Assembly (NCBI RefSeq): GCF_006386545.1
Contig: NZ_SWAR01000003.1
Span: 1-64,000 of the forward strand
Length of the DNA stretch: 64,000 nt
Source: Methylibium rhizosphaerae
Lineage (GTDB): Bacteria > Pseudomonadota > Gammaproteobacteria > Burkholderiales > Burkholderiaceae_C
Reading direction: 5' to 3'
Numbering within the stretch: position 1 is the stretch's first letter; every line of letters begins with the position of its first letter. Positions 55,026 through 62,329 of the stretch are shown one piece after another. The notes beneath the pieces are model-generated. The model was not told where the DNA came from. It did not search any database and saw nothing but the letters and a program-made list of their open reading frames with translations. The position numbers and the translations under genes were made by a program.

Positions 55026-56786
55026 ATGGCCTACGCTGAACACGCGCACGACCACGGCCCGCAAAGCTTCTGGACCAGGTACGTCTGGAGCCAGGACCAC
55101 AAGGTGATCGCCGTGCAGTACGCGGGCACCGCCATCTTCGTCGGCCTCATCGGGCTGGTGCTGTCGAACCTGATGCGGCTGCAGCTCGGCTACCCCGGCT
55201 CGTTCGAGTTCATCAATGCCGAGCGCTACTACCAGTACGTGACCATGCACGGGATGATCATGGTGATCTACCTGCTCACGGCGCTGTTCCTCGGCGGCTT
55301 CGGCAACTACATGATCCCGCTCATGATCGGCGCGCGGGACATGGTGTTCCCGTTCATGAACATGCTGAGCTACTGGGTCTACCTGCTGTCGGTGGTGGTG
55401 CTGCTGGCGAGCTTCTTCGCGCCGGGCGGGCCCACCGGCGCGGGCTGGACGCTGTATCCGCCGCAGGCGATATTGCCCGGAACGCCCGGTCATGACTGGG
55501 GCATCATCCTCATGCTCGTGTCGCTGGTGATCTTCATCGTCGCCACCACGATGGGCGGCCTCAACTACGTGACCACCGTGCTGCAGGCACGCTGCGAAGG
55601 CATGACGCTGCTGCGCATGCCGCTCACCGTGTGGGGCATCTTCGTGGCCACCATCCTCGCGCTGCTGGCGTTCCCGGCGCTGTTCGTCTCGGGCGTGATG
55701 ATGCTGCTCGACAAGACGCTGGGCACCAGCTTCTTCATGCCGGCGCTGGTGTCGATGGGGCAGGTGACCGACTACAAGGGCGGCAGCCCGCTGCTCTTCC
55801 AGCACCTGTTCTGGTTCTTCGGGCATCCGGAGGTCTACATCGTCGCGCTGCCGGCCTTCGGCATCGTGTCCGACCTCATCAGCGTGCATGCGCGCAAGGC
55901 CATCTTCGGCTACCGCACCATGGTGTGGGCCATCGTGGTGATCGGCGGCCTCAGCTTCGTGGTGTGGGCCCACCACATGTTCGTGGCCGGCATGAACCCC
56001 TGGTTCGGCTTCTTCTTCGCCACCAGCACGCTCATCATCGCGGTGCCCACGGCCATCAAGGTCTACAACTGGGTGCTCACGCTGTGGCGCGGCGACATCC
56101 ACCTGTCGGTGCCCATGCTCTTCACGCTGGCCTTCATGCTGACCTTCCTGTCGGGCGGGCTGACGGGCCTGTTCCTCGGCAACGTGAGCGTGGACATTCC
56201 GCTGTCGGGCACCTATTTCGTCGTGGCGCACTTCCACATGGTCATGGGCGTGGCGCCGCTGCTGGTGGTGTTCGGCGCGATCTACCACTGGTATCCCAAG
56301 ATCACCGGCCGCATGTTCGACGAACGGTTGGGCCAGCTGCACTTCTGGACCACCTTCATCGGCACCTACGCGATCTTCTTCCCGATGCACTACCTGGGCG
56401 TGCTCGGCATGCCCAGGCGTTACCACACCTTCGACAACTACCAGTTCATCCCGGCGTCGGCGCATGCGCTCAACCAGTTCATCACCGTGGTCGCCCTCAT
56501 CGTCGGCGCGATGCAGCTGGTGTTCCTGTGGAACCTCATATCGAGCGTGTGGCGCGGCAGGGTGGCCGACCCCAACCCCTGGCGTGCCGCGTCGCTGGAG
56601 TGGTTCACGCCTGACACGCCGCCGGGCCACGGCAACTGGGGCGAGCGGATGCCGGTGGTGTACCGCTGGGCCTACGCCTACAACATGCCCGATGCGAAGG
56701 ACGACTTCGTCGCGCAGAACGCACCGCCCGAAGCGGGTGGCCACGAGCCCGAGGAACAGCATGCGGGCAAGGGGGTGCCGGCATGA
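55026..56786 (+). CDS. coxA: Cytochrome c oxidase subunit I
   Basis: 586-residue catalytic subunit with about 12-13 membrane helices. The haem and CuB ligands are visible: the low-spin haem His in TMHGMIMVIY; GHPEVY with the CuB His and the D-channel Glu; the CuB pair in WAHHMFVAG; and HFHMVMG with the high-spin haem His and the second low-spin ligand. The K-channel Lys is in VPTAIKVYNW. This is an A-type haem-copper oxidase that reduces O2 and pumps protons. The C-terminal 100 residues extend beyond the last helix. It overlaps the first subunit III gene by 4 bases. Confidence 0.97.
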   Translation: MAYAEHAHDHGPQSFWTRYVWSQDHKVIAVQYAGTAIFVGLIGLVLSNLMRLQLGYPGSFEFINAERYYQYVTMHGMIMVIYLLTALFLGGFGNYMIPLMIGARDMVFPFMNMLSYWVYLLSVVVLLASFFAPGGPTGAGWTLYPPQAILPGTPGHDWGIILMLVSLVIFIVATTMGGLNYVTTVLQARCEGMTLLRMPLTVWGIFVATILALLAFPALFVSGVMMLLDKTLGTSFFMPALVSMGQVTDYKGGSPLLFQHLFWFFGHPEVYIVALPAFGIVSDLISVHARKAIFGYRTMVWAIVVIGGLSFVVWAHHMFVAGMNPWFGFFFATSTLIIAVPTAIKVYNWVLTLWRGDIHLSVPMLFTLAFMLTFLSGGLTGLFLGNVSVDIPLSGTYFVVAHFHMVMGVAPLLVVFGAIYHWYPKITGRMFDERLGQLHFWTTFIGTYAIFFPMHYLGVLGMPRRYHTFDNYQFIPASAHALNQFITVVALIVGAMQLVFLWNLISSVWRGRVADPNPWRAASLEWFTPDTPPGHGNWGERMPVVYRWAYAYNMPDAKDDFVAQNAPPEAGGHEPEEQHAGKGVPA

Positions 56787-57412
56787 ACACCACCACCACC
56801 GTCGGCATGCCGCCACCGATCGGCGCAGCGCTGCGTCCGGCGCCGCACGCCGGCAGCATCGGCCTGTGGGCCTTCATCGGCGTGGCGAGCGCACTGTTCG
56901 CGCTGTTCATCACCGCCTACGCGATGCGCATGCAAAGCGGCGACTGGGTGCAGATCGCCATGCCTTGGCAGCTGTGGCTGAGCAGCGCGGTGCTGGTGGC
57001 AGGCAGCGCGCTGCTGCACCTGGCCGGCCGCGCCGCCCGTCAGAGCCGGTGGAGCGGTGCCCGCGCGCTGCTGCTCGCCGGAGGCCTGTGCGCGCTGGCC
57101 TTCGTCTGCGTGCAGCTGTGGGCCTGGCAGGCGCTGCAGTCGGCGCGGGTCAGCCCCTCCGGCAACCCCTCCGCGAGCTTCTTCTACCTGCTCACCGCGA
57201 TGCACGGGCTGCACGTCCTCGGAGGGCTGGCGGCCTGGGGCAAAACGCTGCGCCGCTTCCAGCCCGATAGCGACGGCACCGGGCGCGCCATCGCGCTGTG
57301 CGCGCGCTACTGGCACTTCCTGCTGGCCGTGTGGGCGGTGCTGTTCGCAGCACTGGGCTGGCTCACGCCCGAGATCGTGGCCTACATCTGCGGCACGGAG
57401 GTCCCGAAATGA
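56783..57412 (+). CDS. Subunit III-like protein of the oxidase, first copy
   Basis: 209-residue membrane protein of the cytochrome oxidase subunit III family (HAGSIGLWAFIGVASALFALFITAY; NPSASFFYLLTAMHGLHVLGGLAAWG; ARYWHFLLAVWAVLFAALGW). It is shorter than canonical subunit III and lacks its first two helices, so it is probably the five-span form. It overlaps both flanking genes by 4 bases (ATGA), so it is translated with them. Confidence 0.88.
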   Translation: MNTTTTVGMPPPIGAALRPAPHAGSIGLWAFIGVASALFALFITAYAMRMQSGDWVQIAMPWQLWLSSAVLVAGSALLHLAGRAARQSRWSGARALLLAGGLCALAFVCVQLWAWQALQSARVSPSGNPSASFFYLLTAMHGLHVLGGLAAWGKTLRRFQPDSDGTGRAIALCARYWHFLLAVWAVLFAALGWLTPEIVAYICGTEVPK

Positions 57413-58101
57413 GCGCAACCATGCCCGTGCCGCCCGCAGCGCAGATCGCCCCCGCGCCCGGCCTCAGAGGCCTGATCGCCGACTGGTCGTCCGACCAGCA
57501 GGCCTTCCACGTCTCGTGGGGCAAGGCGATGATGTGGATCTTCCTGCTCAGCGACACCTTCATCTTCGGCACCTTCCTGACCGGCTACATGTCGGTGCGG
57601 TCCGCCACCACGGTGCCCTGGCCCAACCCGAGCGAGGTGTTTGCGCTGCACGTGGGCGGCAGCAACGTGCCGCTGCTGCTCATCGCCATCATGACCTTCG
57701 TGCTCATCACCAGCAGCGGCACGATGGCCATGGCGGTCAACTGCGCCTATCGCCGCGACCGGGCCAACGCCGCCGCGCTGATGGTGGCGACTGCCGCCTT
57801 CGGCGAGGTGTTCGTGGCCATGCAGGCTTTCGAATGGTCGAAGCTCATCATGGAGGGCGTGCGGCCCTGGGGCAACCCGATGGGGGCGGCCCAGTTCGGC
57901 TCGACCTTCTTCATGATCACCGGCTTCCACGGCCTGCACGTGACCTGCGGGGTCATCTACCTGCTGGTCGTGGCATGGAAGGTCTGGCGCGGCGACTACG
58001 AAAAGACAGGCAACTACCAGATCGTCGAGATCGCCGGCCTGTACTGGCACTTCGTCGACCTGGTGTGGGTGTTCATCTTCGCGTTCTTCTACCTGTGGTG
58101 A
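57409..58101 (+). CDS. coxC: Cytochrome c oxidase subunit III, second copy
   Basis: 230 residues. The family motifs GKAMMWIFLLSDTFIFGTFLTGYM, FFMITGFHGLHVTCGVIYLLVVAWK and GLYWHFVDLVWVFIFAFFYLW are complete. It is the more canonical of the two subunit-III-type genes and probably lines the D-channel entry. The ATG at 57409 overlaps the previous stop. A subunit-IV gene follows 12 bases downstream. Confidence 0.93.
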   Translation: MSATMPVPPAAQIAPAPGLRGLIADWSSDQQAFHVSWGKAMMWIFLLSDTFIFGTFLTGYMSVRSATTVPWPNPSEVFALHVGGSNVPLLLIAIMTFVLITSSGTMAMAVNCAYRRDRANAAALMVATAAFGEVFVAMQAFEWSKLIMEGVRPWGNPMGAAQFGSTFFMITGFHGLHVTCGVIYLLVVAWKVWRGDYEKTGNYQIVEIAGLYWHFVDLVWVFIFAFFYLW

Positions 58102-58112
58102 GGTGCATCGCC

Positions 58113-58475
58113 ATGAACCATTCGGTCACCACGCAAGCCTCCGGCGCCGCGCAGCACGAAGAACAGGCCGAGCAGCACCAGCAGCACCCGGTCGGGCTGT
58201 ACCTCAAGATCTGGCTGCTGCTGTTCGTGCTCAGCACGCTGTCCTATCTGGTGGACTACTTCCACTTCCAGGGCCTGCTGCGCTGGAGCCTCATCATCGT
58301 CTTCATGCTGCTGAAGGCCGGCCTCATCGTCGCGGTGTTCATGCACATGGCCTGGGAGCGGCTGTCGCTCGTCTACGCCATCCTGGTGCCGCCGCTGGCG
58401 CTGCTGGTGCTGGTGGGGCTGATGTGGGCCGAGGCCGACTACACCTTCCTGACGCGGCTGCTGTTCTTCAGATGA
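58113..58475 (+). CDS. Cytochrome c oxidase subunit IV (prokaryotic type)
   Basis: 120 residues with three membrane helices and a Gln/His-rich N-terminus (EEQAEQHQQHPVG). LYLKIWLLLFVLSTLSYLVDYF, LIIVFMLLKAGLIVAVFMHMAWE and VLVPPLALLVLVGLMW are typical of prokaryotic COX4. GAGGT precedes the ATG. It ends the oxidase operon and overlaps the last 8 bases of the oppositely transcribed oxidoreductase gene. Confidence 0.9.
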   Translation: MNHSVTTQASGAAQHEEQAEQHQQHPVGLYLKIWLLLFVLSTLSYLVDYFHFQGLLRWSLIIVFMLLKAGLIVAVFMHMAWERLSLVYAILVPPLALLVLVGLMWAEADYTFLTRLLFFR

Positions 58476-59640
58476 CGTTGCGCTCCAGGTAGGGCGCATT
58501 GCGCCGCCAGCGGTCCATGTGCAGAGGCGACAGGTCCAGTGCTTCGTAGCGCCCGTGCAGCAGCCACTCGGCCACGCCGCGCCCGGCGGCCGGCGCATGC
58601 TGCAGCCCGTGGCCCGAGAAGCCGTTGGCCTGCACGAAGTTCGCGATGTCCGGGTGCGGTCCGATCCATGCGTTGTGGTCGAACGGGTTCACCTCGTAGT
58701 AGCCCGCCCAGGCGCGCTGCACGCGCAGCGCCTCGAAGGCCGGCACGCGTGCGGCCAGGGCCGGCCACAGCACGTCCTCGAAAAGGGTGAGATCGGCATC
58801 GAGCGGCAGGTCGTCGGGGTCTTCCTGGCCGGCGCCGGGCGACCAGCCGGCGATGAAGCCCGCACCTTCACTGCGGAACCACACGCCGCTCGGGTCGATG
58901 ACCAGCGGCGTGCGCGGCAGGGGCGTGGGGCAGCCGAGCGCAAACACGGTGCGGCGGCGCGCGAACACTGGCACCTCGACGCCGCACATCGATGCCGCTT
59001 CGCGCGCCCAGGGACCTGCGGCGTTGACGAAGGCGTCGGCCTCGAGGACGGTGCCGTCGTCCAGCTGTGCCGAAGTGAGCCGGTCGCCGCTGCGCCGCAG
59101 GCCGGTCACCGCCGCCTGGCGGTATTGCGCACCGAGCGACACCGCCTTGCGGCGCAGCGCGCGCGCGAAGGAATAGCCGTCGAACCAGCCCTCATGCGAC
59201 AGGCCCAGCGTCGCCGCTGCCAGCCCCTCGGCCGAGAGCCAGGGAAACCGGGGGGCCAGCGCGCCCGGTTCGAGCCACAGCACGTCGGCACCGGCACGGG
59301 TCTGCACTGCATGGTTGGCTGCGAGGGTGGCCTTGCCGCCTTCGGTGGCCAGGAAGAGGTAGCCCGAAGGCACGAAGTCCAGCTCGACCGGCTCGCCGTC
59401 CACCGAGAGCCATTCGTCCGCTGCGCTGCCGATCACCTCGAAGCCGAAGCGCGACATCGCGATGTTGAGTGGCGTCGAGAACTGCTGCCGGATGGAGCCG
59501 GCCGACAGGGCCGACGACGCGCGGGCGTAGGTGCTGTCGCGCTCGACGACCTGCACGTCGACCCGGGCGCCGCCCAGGCGCTTGAGGAAGAGGGCGGTGG
59601 CCGAGCCGATGGCGCCGCCGCCGATGATGAGGATGCGCAT
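58468..59640 (-). CDS. FAD-dependent oxidoreductase (DAO family)
   Basis: 390-residue flavoprotein. The FAD site is GGGAIGSATALFLKRLG at 7-23, and the C-terminal FAD contact is GFSGHGLQHAPAAGRGVAEWLLHG. SSALSAGSIRQQFSTPLNIAMS is the DAO-family segment following the acidic strand. It looks most like FAD-binding amine/sarcosine/D-amino-acid oxidases; the substrate is unknown. The start is the ATG at 59640. Its 3' end overlaps the last bases of the oxidase operon tail to tail. Confidence 0.88.
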   Translation of the reverse strand: MRILIIGGGAIGSATALFLKRLGGARVDVQVVERDSTYARASSALSAGSIRQQFSTPLNIAMSRFGFEVIGSAADEWLSVDGEPVELDFVPSGYLFLATEGGKATLAANHAVQTRAGADVLWLEPGALAPRFPWLSAEGLAAATLGLSHEGWFDGYSFARALRRKAVSLGAQYRQAAVTGLRRSGDRLTSAQLDDGTVLEADAFVNAAGPWAREAASMCGVEVPVFARRRTVFALGCPTPLPRTPLVIDPSGVWFRSEGAGFIAGWSPGAGQEDPDDLPLDADLTLFEDVLWPALAARVPAFEALRVQRAWAGYYEVNPFDHNAWIGPHPDIANFVQANGFSGHGLQHAPAAGRGVAEWLLHGRYEALDLSPLHMDRWRRNAPYLERNVI

Positions 59641-59692
59641 GGCCGCGCATCTTAGGAGACGGCGCCCGGGTCGTTCACCGGGCCCGCCGCGG

Positions 59693-61261
59693 TCAGGCGT
59701 GGACCCGGAACGTGCCGACCATCTGCGCCAGGCGCGCCGCCTGTTCCTTCAGGCTCTCGGCCGCGGCCGCGCCTTGCTCCACCAGCGCGGCGTTCTGCTG
59801 CGTCATCTGGTCGAGCTGGCCGACGGCCGTGTTGACCTGGCCGATGCCCTCGCTCTGTTCGGCGGCCGACGCGGTGATCTCGGCAATGATGTCGGACACG
59901 CGCTGCACCGAGCCCACGATCTCCTGCATCGTCGTGCCGGCGTCGGCCACCAGGCGCGAGCCGGTCTCCACCCGCTCGACGCTCGCGCCGATCAGGCTCT
60001 TGATCTCCTTCGCCGCTTCGGCCGAGCGCCCGGCCAGGCTGCGCACTTCGCCGGCCACCACCGCGAAGCCGCGGCCCTGTTCGCCCGCGCGTGCCGCTTC
60101 CACCGCCGCATTGAGCGCCAGGATGTTGGTCTGGAAGGCGATGCCGTCGATCACCCCGATGATGTCGGCGATCTTCTTCGAGCTGGTGGTGATCTGGTCC
60201 ATCGTCGTCACCACCTCCGAGACCACCGTGCCGCCGCGCGCCGCCACTTCGGCGGCCGAGGAGGCCAGCTGGTTGGCCTGGCGGGCGGCATCGGCGCTCT
60301 GCTTCACCGTGCCGGTGAGCTGCTCCATCGAGCTGGCCGTCTGCTGGAGGTTCGAGGCGGCCTGTTCGGTGCGGTGGCTCAGGTCCTGGTTGCCCGAGGC
60401 CACTTCGGAGCTGGCAGTCTGGATCGAATCGGCCGTCTGCCGGATGTTGCCCACCAGGGCGCTCAGCCGTTCCTGCATGGTGGCGATGGCCTGCAGCAGG
60501 CGGCCGGTCTCGTCGTCGTGTTCGGCCTGCACTTCAGAGGTGAGGTCGCCCTCGGCAATGCGTTCGGCGACCGCCACCGCACGACCGAGCGGCCGGGTGA
60601 CCCCGCGCGTGATGCGCCAGGCGATCAGCGAGCCGGCGGCCAGCGCGGCCAGCACCAGGGCCAGCTCGGCAGCGGTGGCCTTGCTCTTGGTGGCTGCCGC
60701 CGTAGCGGTGGCCTCGTCTATGAGCCGCGTCTGCAGCGCGGCGAACTCGGTGACCTTGGCGCGCCACGCCTTCTCCACCGGCCCGGCCGTTTCGGTGAGG
60801 ATCTGCACCGCCGCCACGTTGTCGCTCGCCACGCCCTTTTCGACCACCGACTTCAGCGCCGGCAGTGCCTTTGCGGCCTGCGTGGCGATGTCGGCCAGCA
60901 GCTGCCGTTCGGTGTCGGTGGAGCCCTTGCCCTCGAGCACCGACTTGAGTTCTCCCTCGGCCTTCAGGTAGGCGGCCGCTGCCGCCTCGGCCGCGCCCGA
61001 TTCCTGCTGGATCAGCTTGGCGTCGTACAGCAGCGCCACGGTGCGGGTGTGCAGGCCGATCTGGTTGATGCTGTTGAGCATGCCGCTGGCCAGTTCGATC
61101 TTGAGGTTGTTCACCTCCACGATCTGCTGCATCTGGCCGCTGACCGTGCGCATGGCCACGTTGCTGGTGGCGGCCACGCCGGCCAGCAGCACCAGCACGC
61201 TCACGAAACCCAGGGTCAACCGCGTGGCGATCGACATCGACTTGAAGGACGGAATGCGCAT
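59693..61261 (-). CDS. Methyl-accepting chemotaxis protein with 4HB-like sensor
   Basis: 522-residue classical transmembrane chemoreceptor. Transmembrane 1 is at about 14-34, a helical periplasmic sensor of the four-helix-bundle type at about 35-197, and transmembrane 2 at about 198-216. HAMP follows at 217-270. The signalling domain has the hairpin tip [40 protein letters not shown]. No C-terminal pentapeptide is seen. The ATG at 61261 follows GGAGA. The signalling domain is very like that of the receptor at 288-1736, whose N-terminus is different. Confidence 0.94.
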   Translation of the reverse strand: MRIPSFKSMSIATRLTLGFVSVLVLLAGVAATSNVAMRTVSGQMQQIVEVNNLKIELASGMLNSINQIGLHTRTVALLYDAKLIQQESGAAEAAAAAYLKAEGELKSVLEGKGSTDTERQLLADIATQAAKALPALKSVVEKGVASDNVAAVQILTETAGPVEKAWRAKVTEFAALQTRLIDEATATAAATKSKATAAELALVLAALAAGSLIAWRITRGVTRPLGRAVAVAERIAEGDLTSEVQAEHDDETGRLLQAIATMQERLSALVGNIRQTADSIQTASSEVASGNQDLSHRTEQAASNLQQTASSMEQLTGTVKQSADAARQANQLASSAAEVAARGGTVVSEVVTTMDQITTSSKKIADIIGVIDGIAFQTNILALNAAVEAARAGEQGRGFAVVAGEVRSLAGRSAEAAKEIKSLIGASVERVETGSRLVADAGTTMQEIVGSVQRVSDIIAEITASAAEQSEGIGQVNTAVGQLDQMTQQNAALVEQGAAAAESLKEQAARLAQMVGTFRVHA

Positions 61262-61386
61262 TGACAGGTCTCCGGCAGGCGAGGCAGCGGTGCCCGGAGT
61301 CTCGCGACGCCGGGCAGTCCCCGATCGACGGAATATCGGCAGCAAGCGCGGTCAGTTGAGCCGCTTCGAGCGGCTTTTCGTGAAGC

Positions 61387-61770
61387 TCAGCGCTTTTTCG
61401 TGCCCACGCCGCCCAGGCGCTTGGAGTTGGCCTTGACGCGCCGGCTCACCGGATGCAACGCCAGGCCGGCGGCGCGCAGGGTCTGTACCGCCGCCCGCTG
61501 CGCCTGGGCATGCACCTTGGCCGGGCTCATCGGCCGCATCGGGTGGCCCGGCACCGGCCAGCGCGCCGACTTGTGCATCGAGGTCCAGAAGGCCAGCCAG
61601 GATTCGTTGGCGGCCGCCCATTTCTCCCACACCATGCGCTGCGACTCCACCAGCGTCTTGCTGGCGGTGGGCTTGTGGGCCATCTGCGCCAGGCGGTGGG
61701 TGATCACCTGGGGTGCATGGGTGGCGATGTCCCAGTGATGGGTCAGGTATCGCTGCCAGAGTTTGAGCAT
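61387..61770 (-). CDS. Polyhydroxyalkanoate granule-associated phasin-like protein
   Basis: 127 residues. The pattern LWQRYLTHHWDIATHAPQVITHRLAQMA...ESQRMVWEKWAAANESWLAFWTSM...RAAGLALHPVSRRVKANSKRLG is that of short Burkholderiales granule phasins, which coat polyhydroxyalkanoate inclusions. The Arg/Lys-rich C-terminus is typical. The ATG at 61770 is chosen because it gives the usual N-terminus MLKLW; an in-frame upstream ATG would add 16 unlikely residues. A paralogue lies 115 bp upstream. Confidence 0.8.
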   Translation of the reverse strand: MLKLWQRYLTHHWDIATHAPQVITHRLAQMAHKPTASKTLVESQRMVWEKWAAANESWLAFWTSMHKSARWPVPGHPMRPMSPAKVHAQAQRAAVQTLRAAGLALHPVSRRVKANSKRLGGVGTKKR

Positions 61771-61884
61771 CACGCGGCTCCGGTACAGAACGGAACGGAG
61801 GGGCCAGCTTAGGCGCATGGCCGCGTGAACCCGCGCGGAGGCTTCGCAATTCCCCTCGCGACGCTGGGCACAGGTGACAGGCTG

Positions 61885-62265
61885 TCAGCGATGCCGCGGG
61901 TGCTTGGCGCCGGCCTTGCTGCGCCGTACCGGCGGAGCGTGGTCGGCCGCCACCGCTTCGGCCGATGCCCTGGGCTTGCGCTCGCTGGCCGGCGGCTCGC
62001 CGGCAGGCGTCGGCTGCGGCGCGGCCACCACCCCGGCCGGTGGCCACGGCATGCTGGGCCAGTGCATCGCATGGGCAGCCTTCCACCAGGACCACCAGGC
62101 CTCGCTGGCGCTGGCCCAGTTTTCGAACATCACGCGCTGCGAGTCGGCCAGCGACAGCGACGAGCCGGGCGCGCGCGTCATCAGGTCCACGCGGCGGGCC
62201 ACTTCCTCGGGCGCCTGGCTGGCGAGTTCCATCCAGCGGCTCCAGTACGGGTGCAGGGGTGTCAT
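61885..62265 (-). CDS. Phasin-like paralogue lacking the RRVKANSKRLG tail
   Basis: 126 residues. YWSRWMELASQAPEEVARRVDLMTRAP...LADSQRVMFENWASASEAWWSWWKAAHAMHWP parallels the neighbouring phasin over its first 75 residues. The C-terminus is instead a Pro/Ala/Lys-rich low-complexity tail. Start ATG 62265 (MTPLHPYW) is preferred. Tandem duplication followed by divergence of the C-terminus is likely. It may bind the same granules with a different surface tail. Confidence 0.7.
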   Translation of the reverse strand: MTPLHPYWSRWMELASQAPEEVARRVDLMTRAPGSSLSLADSQRVMFENWASASEAWWSWWKAAHAMHWPSMPWPPAGVVAAPQPTPAGEPPASERKPRASAEAVAADHAPPVRRSKAGAKHPRHR

Positions 62266-62329
62266 GGCAACAACGTCCCCCAAAGGTCGTCAACAGGAGC
62301 TTCAGCTTACTCCCGCGCCCGCCGGCTTG

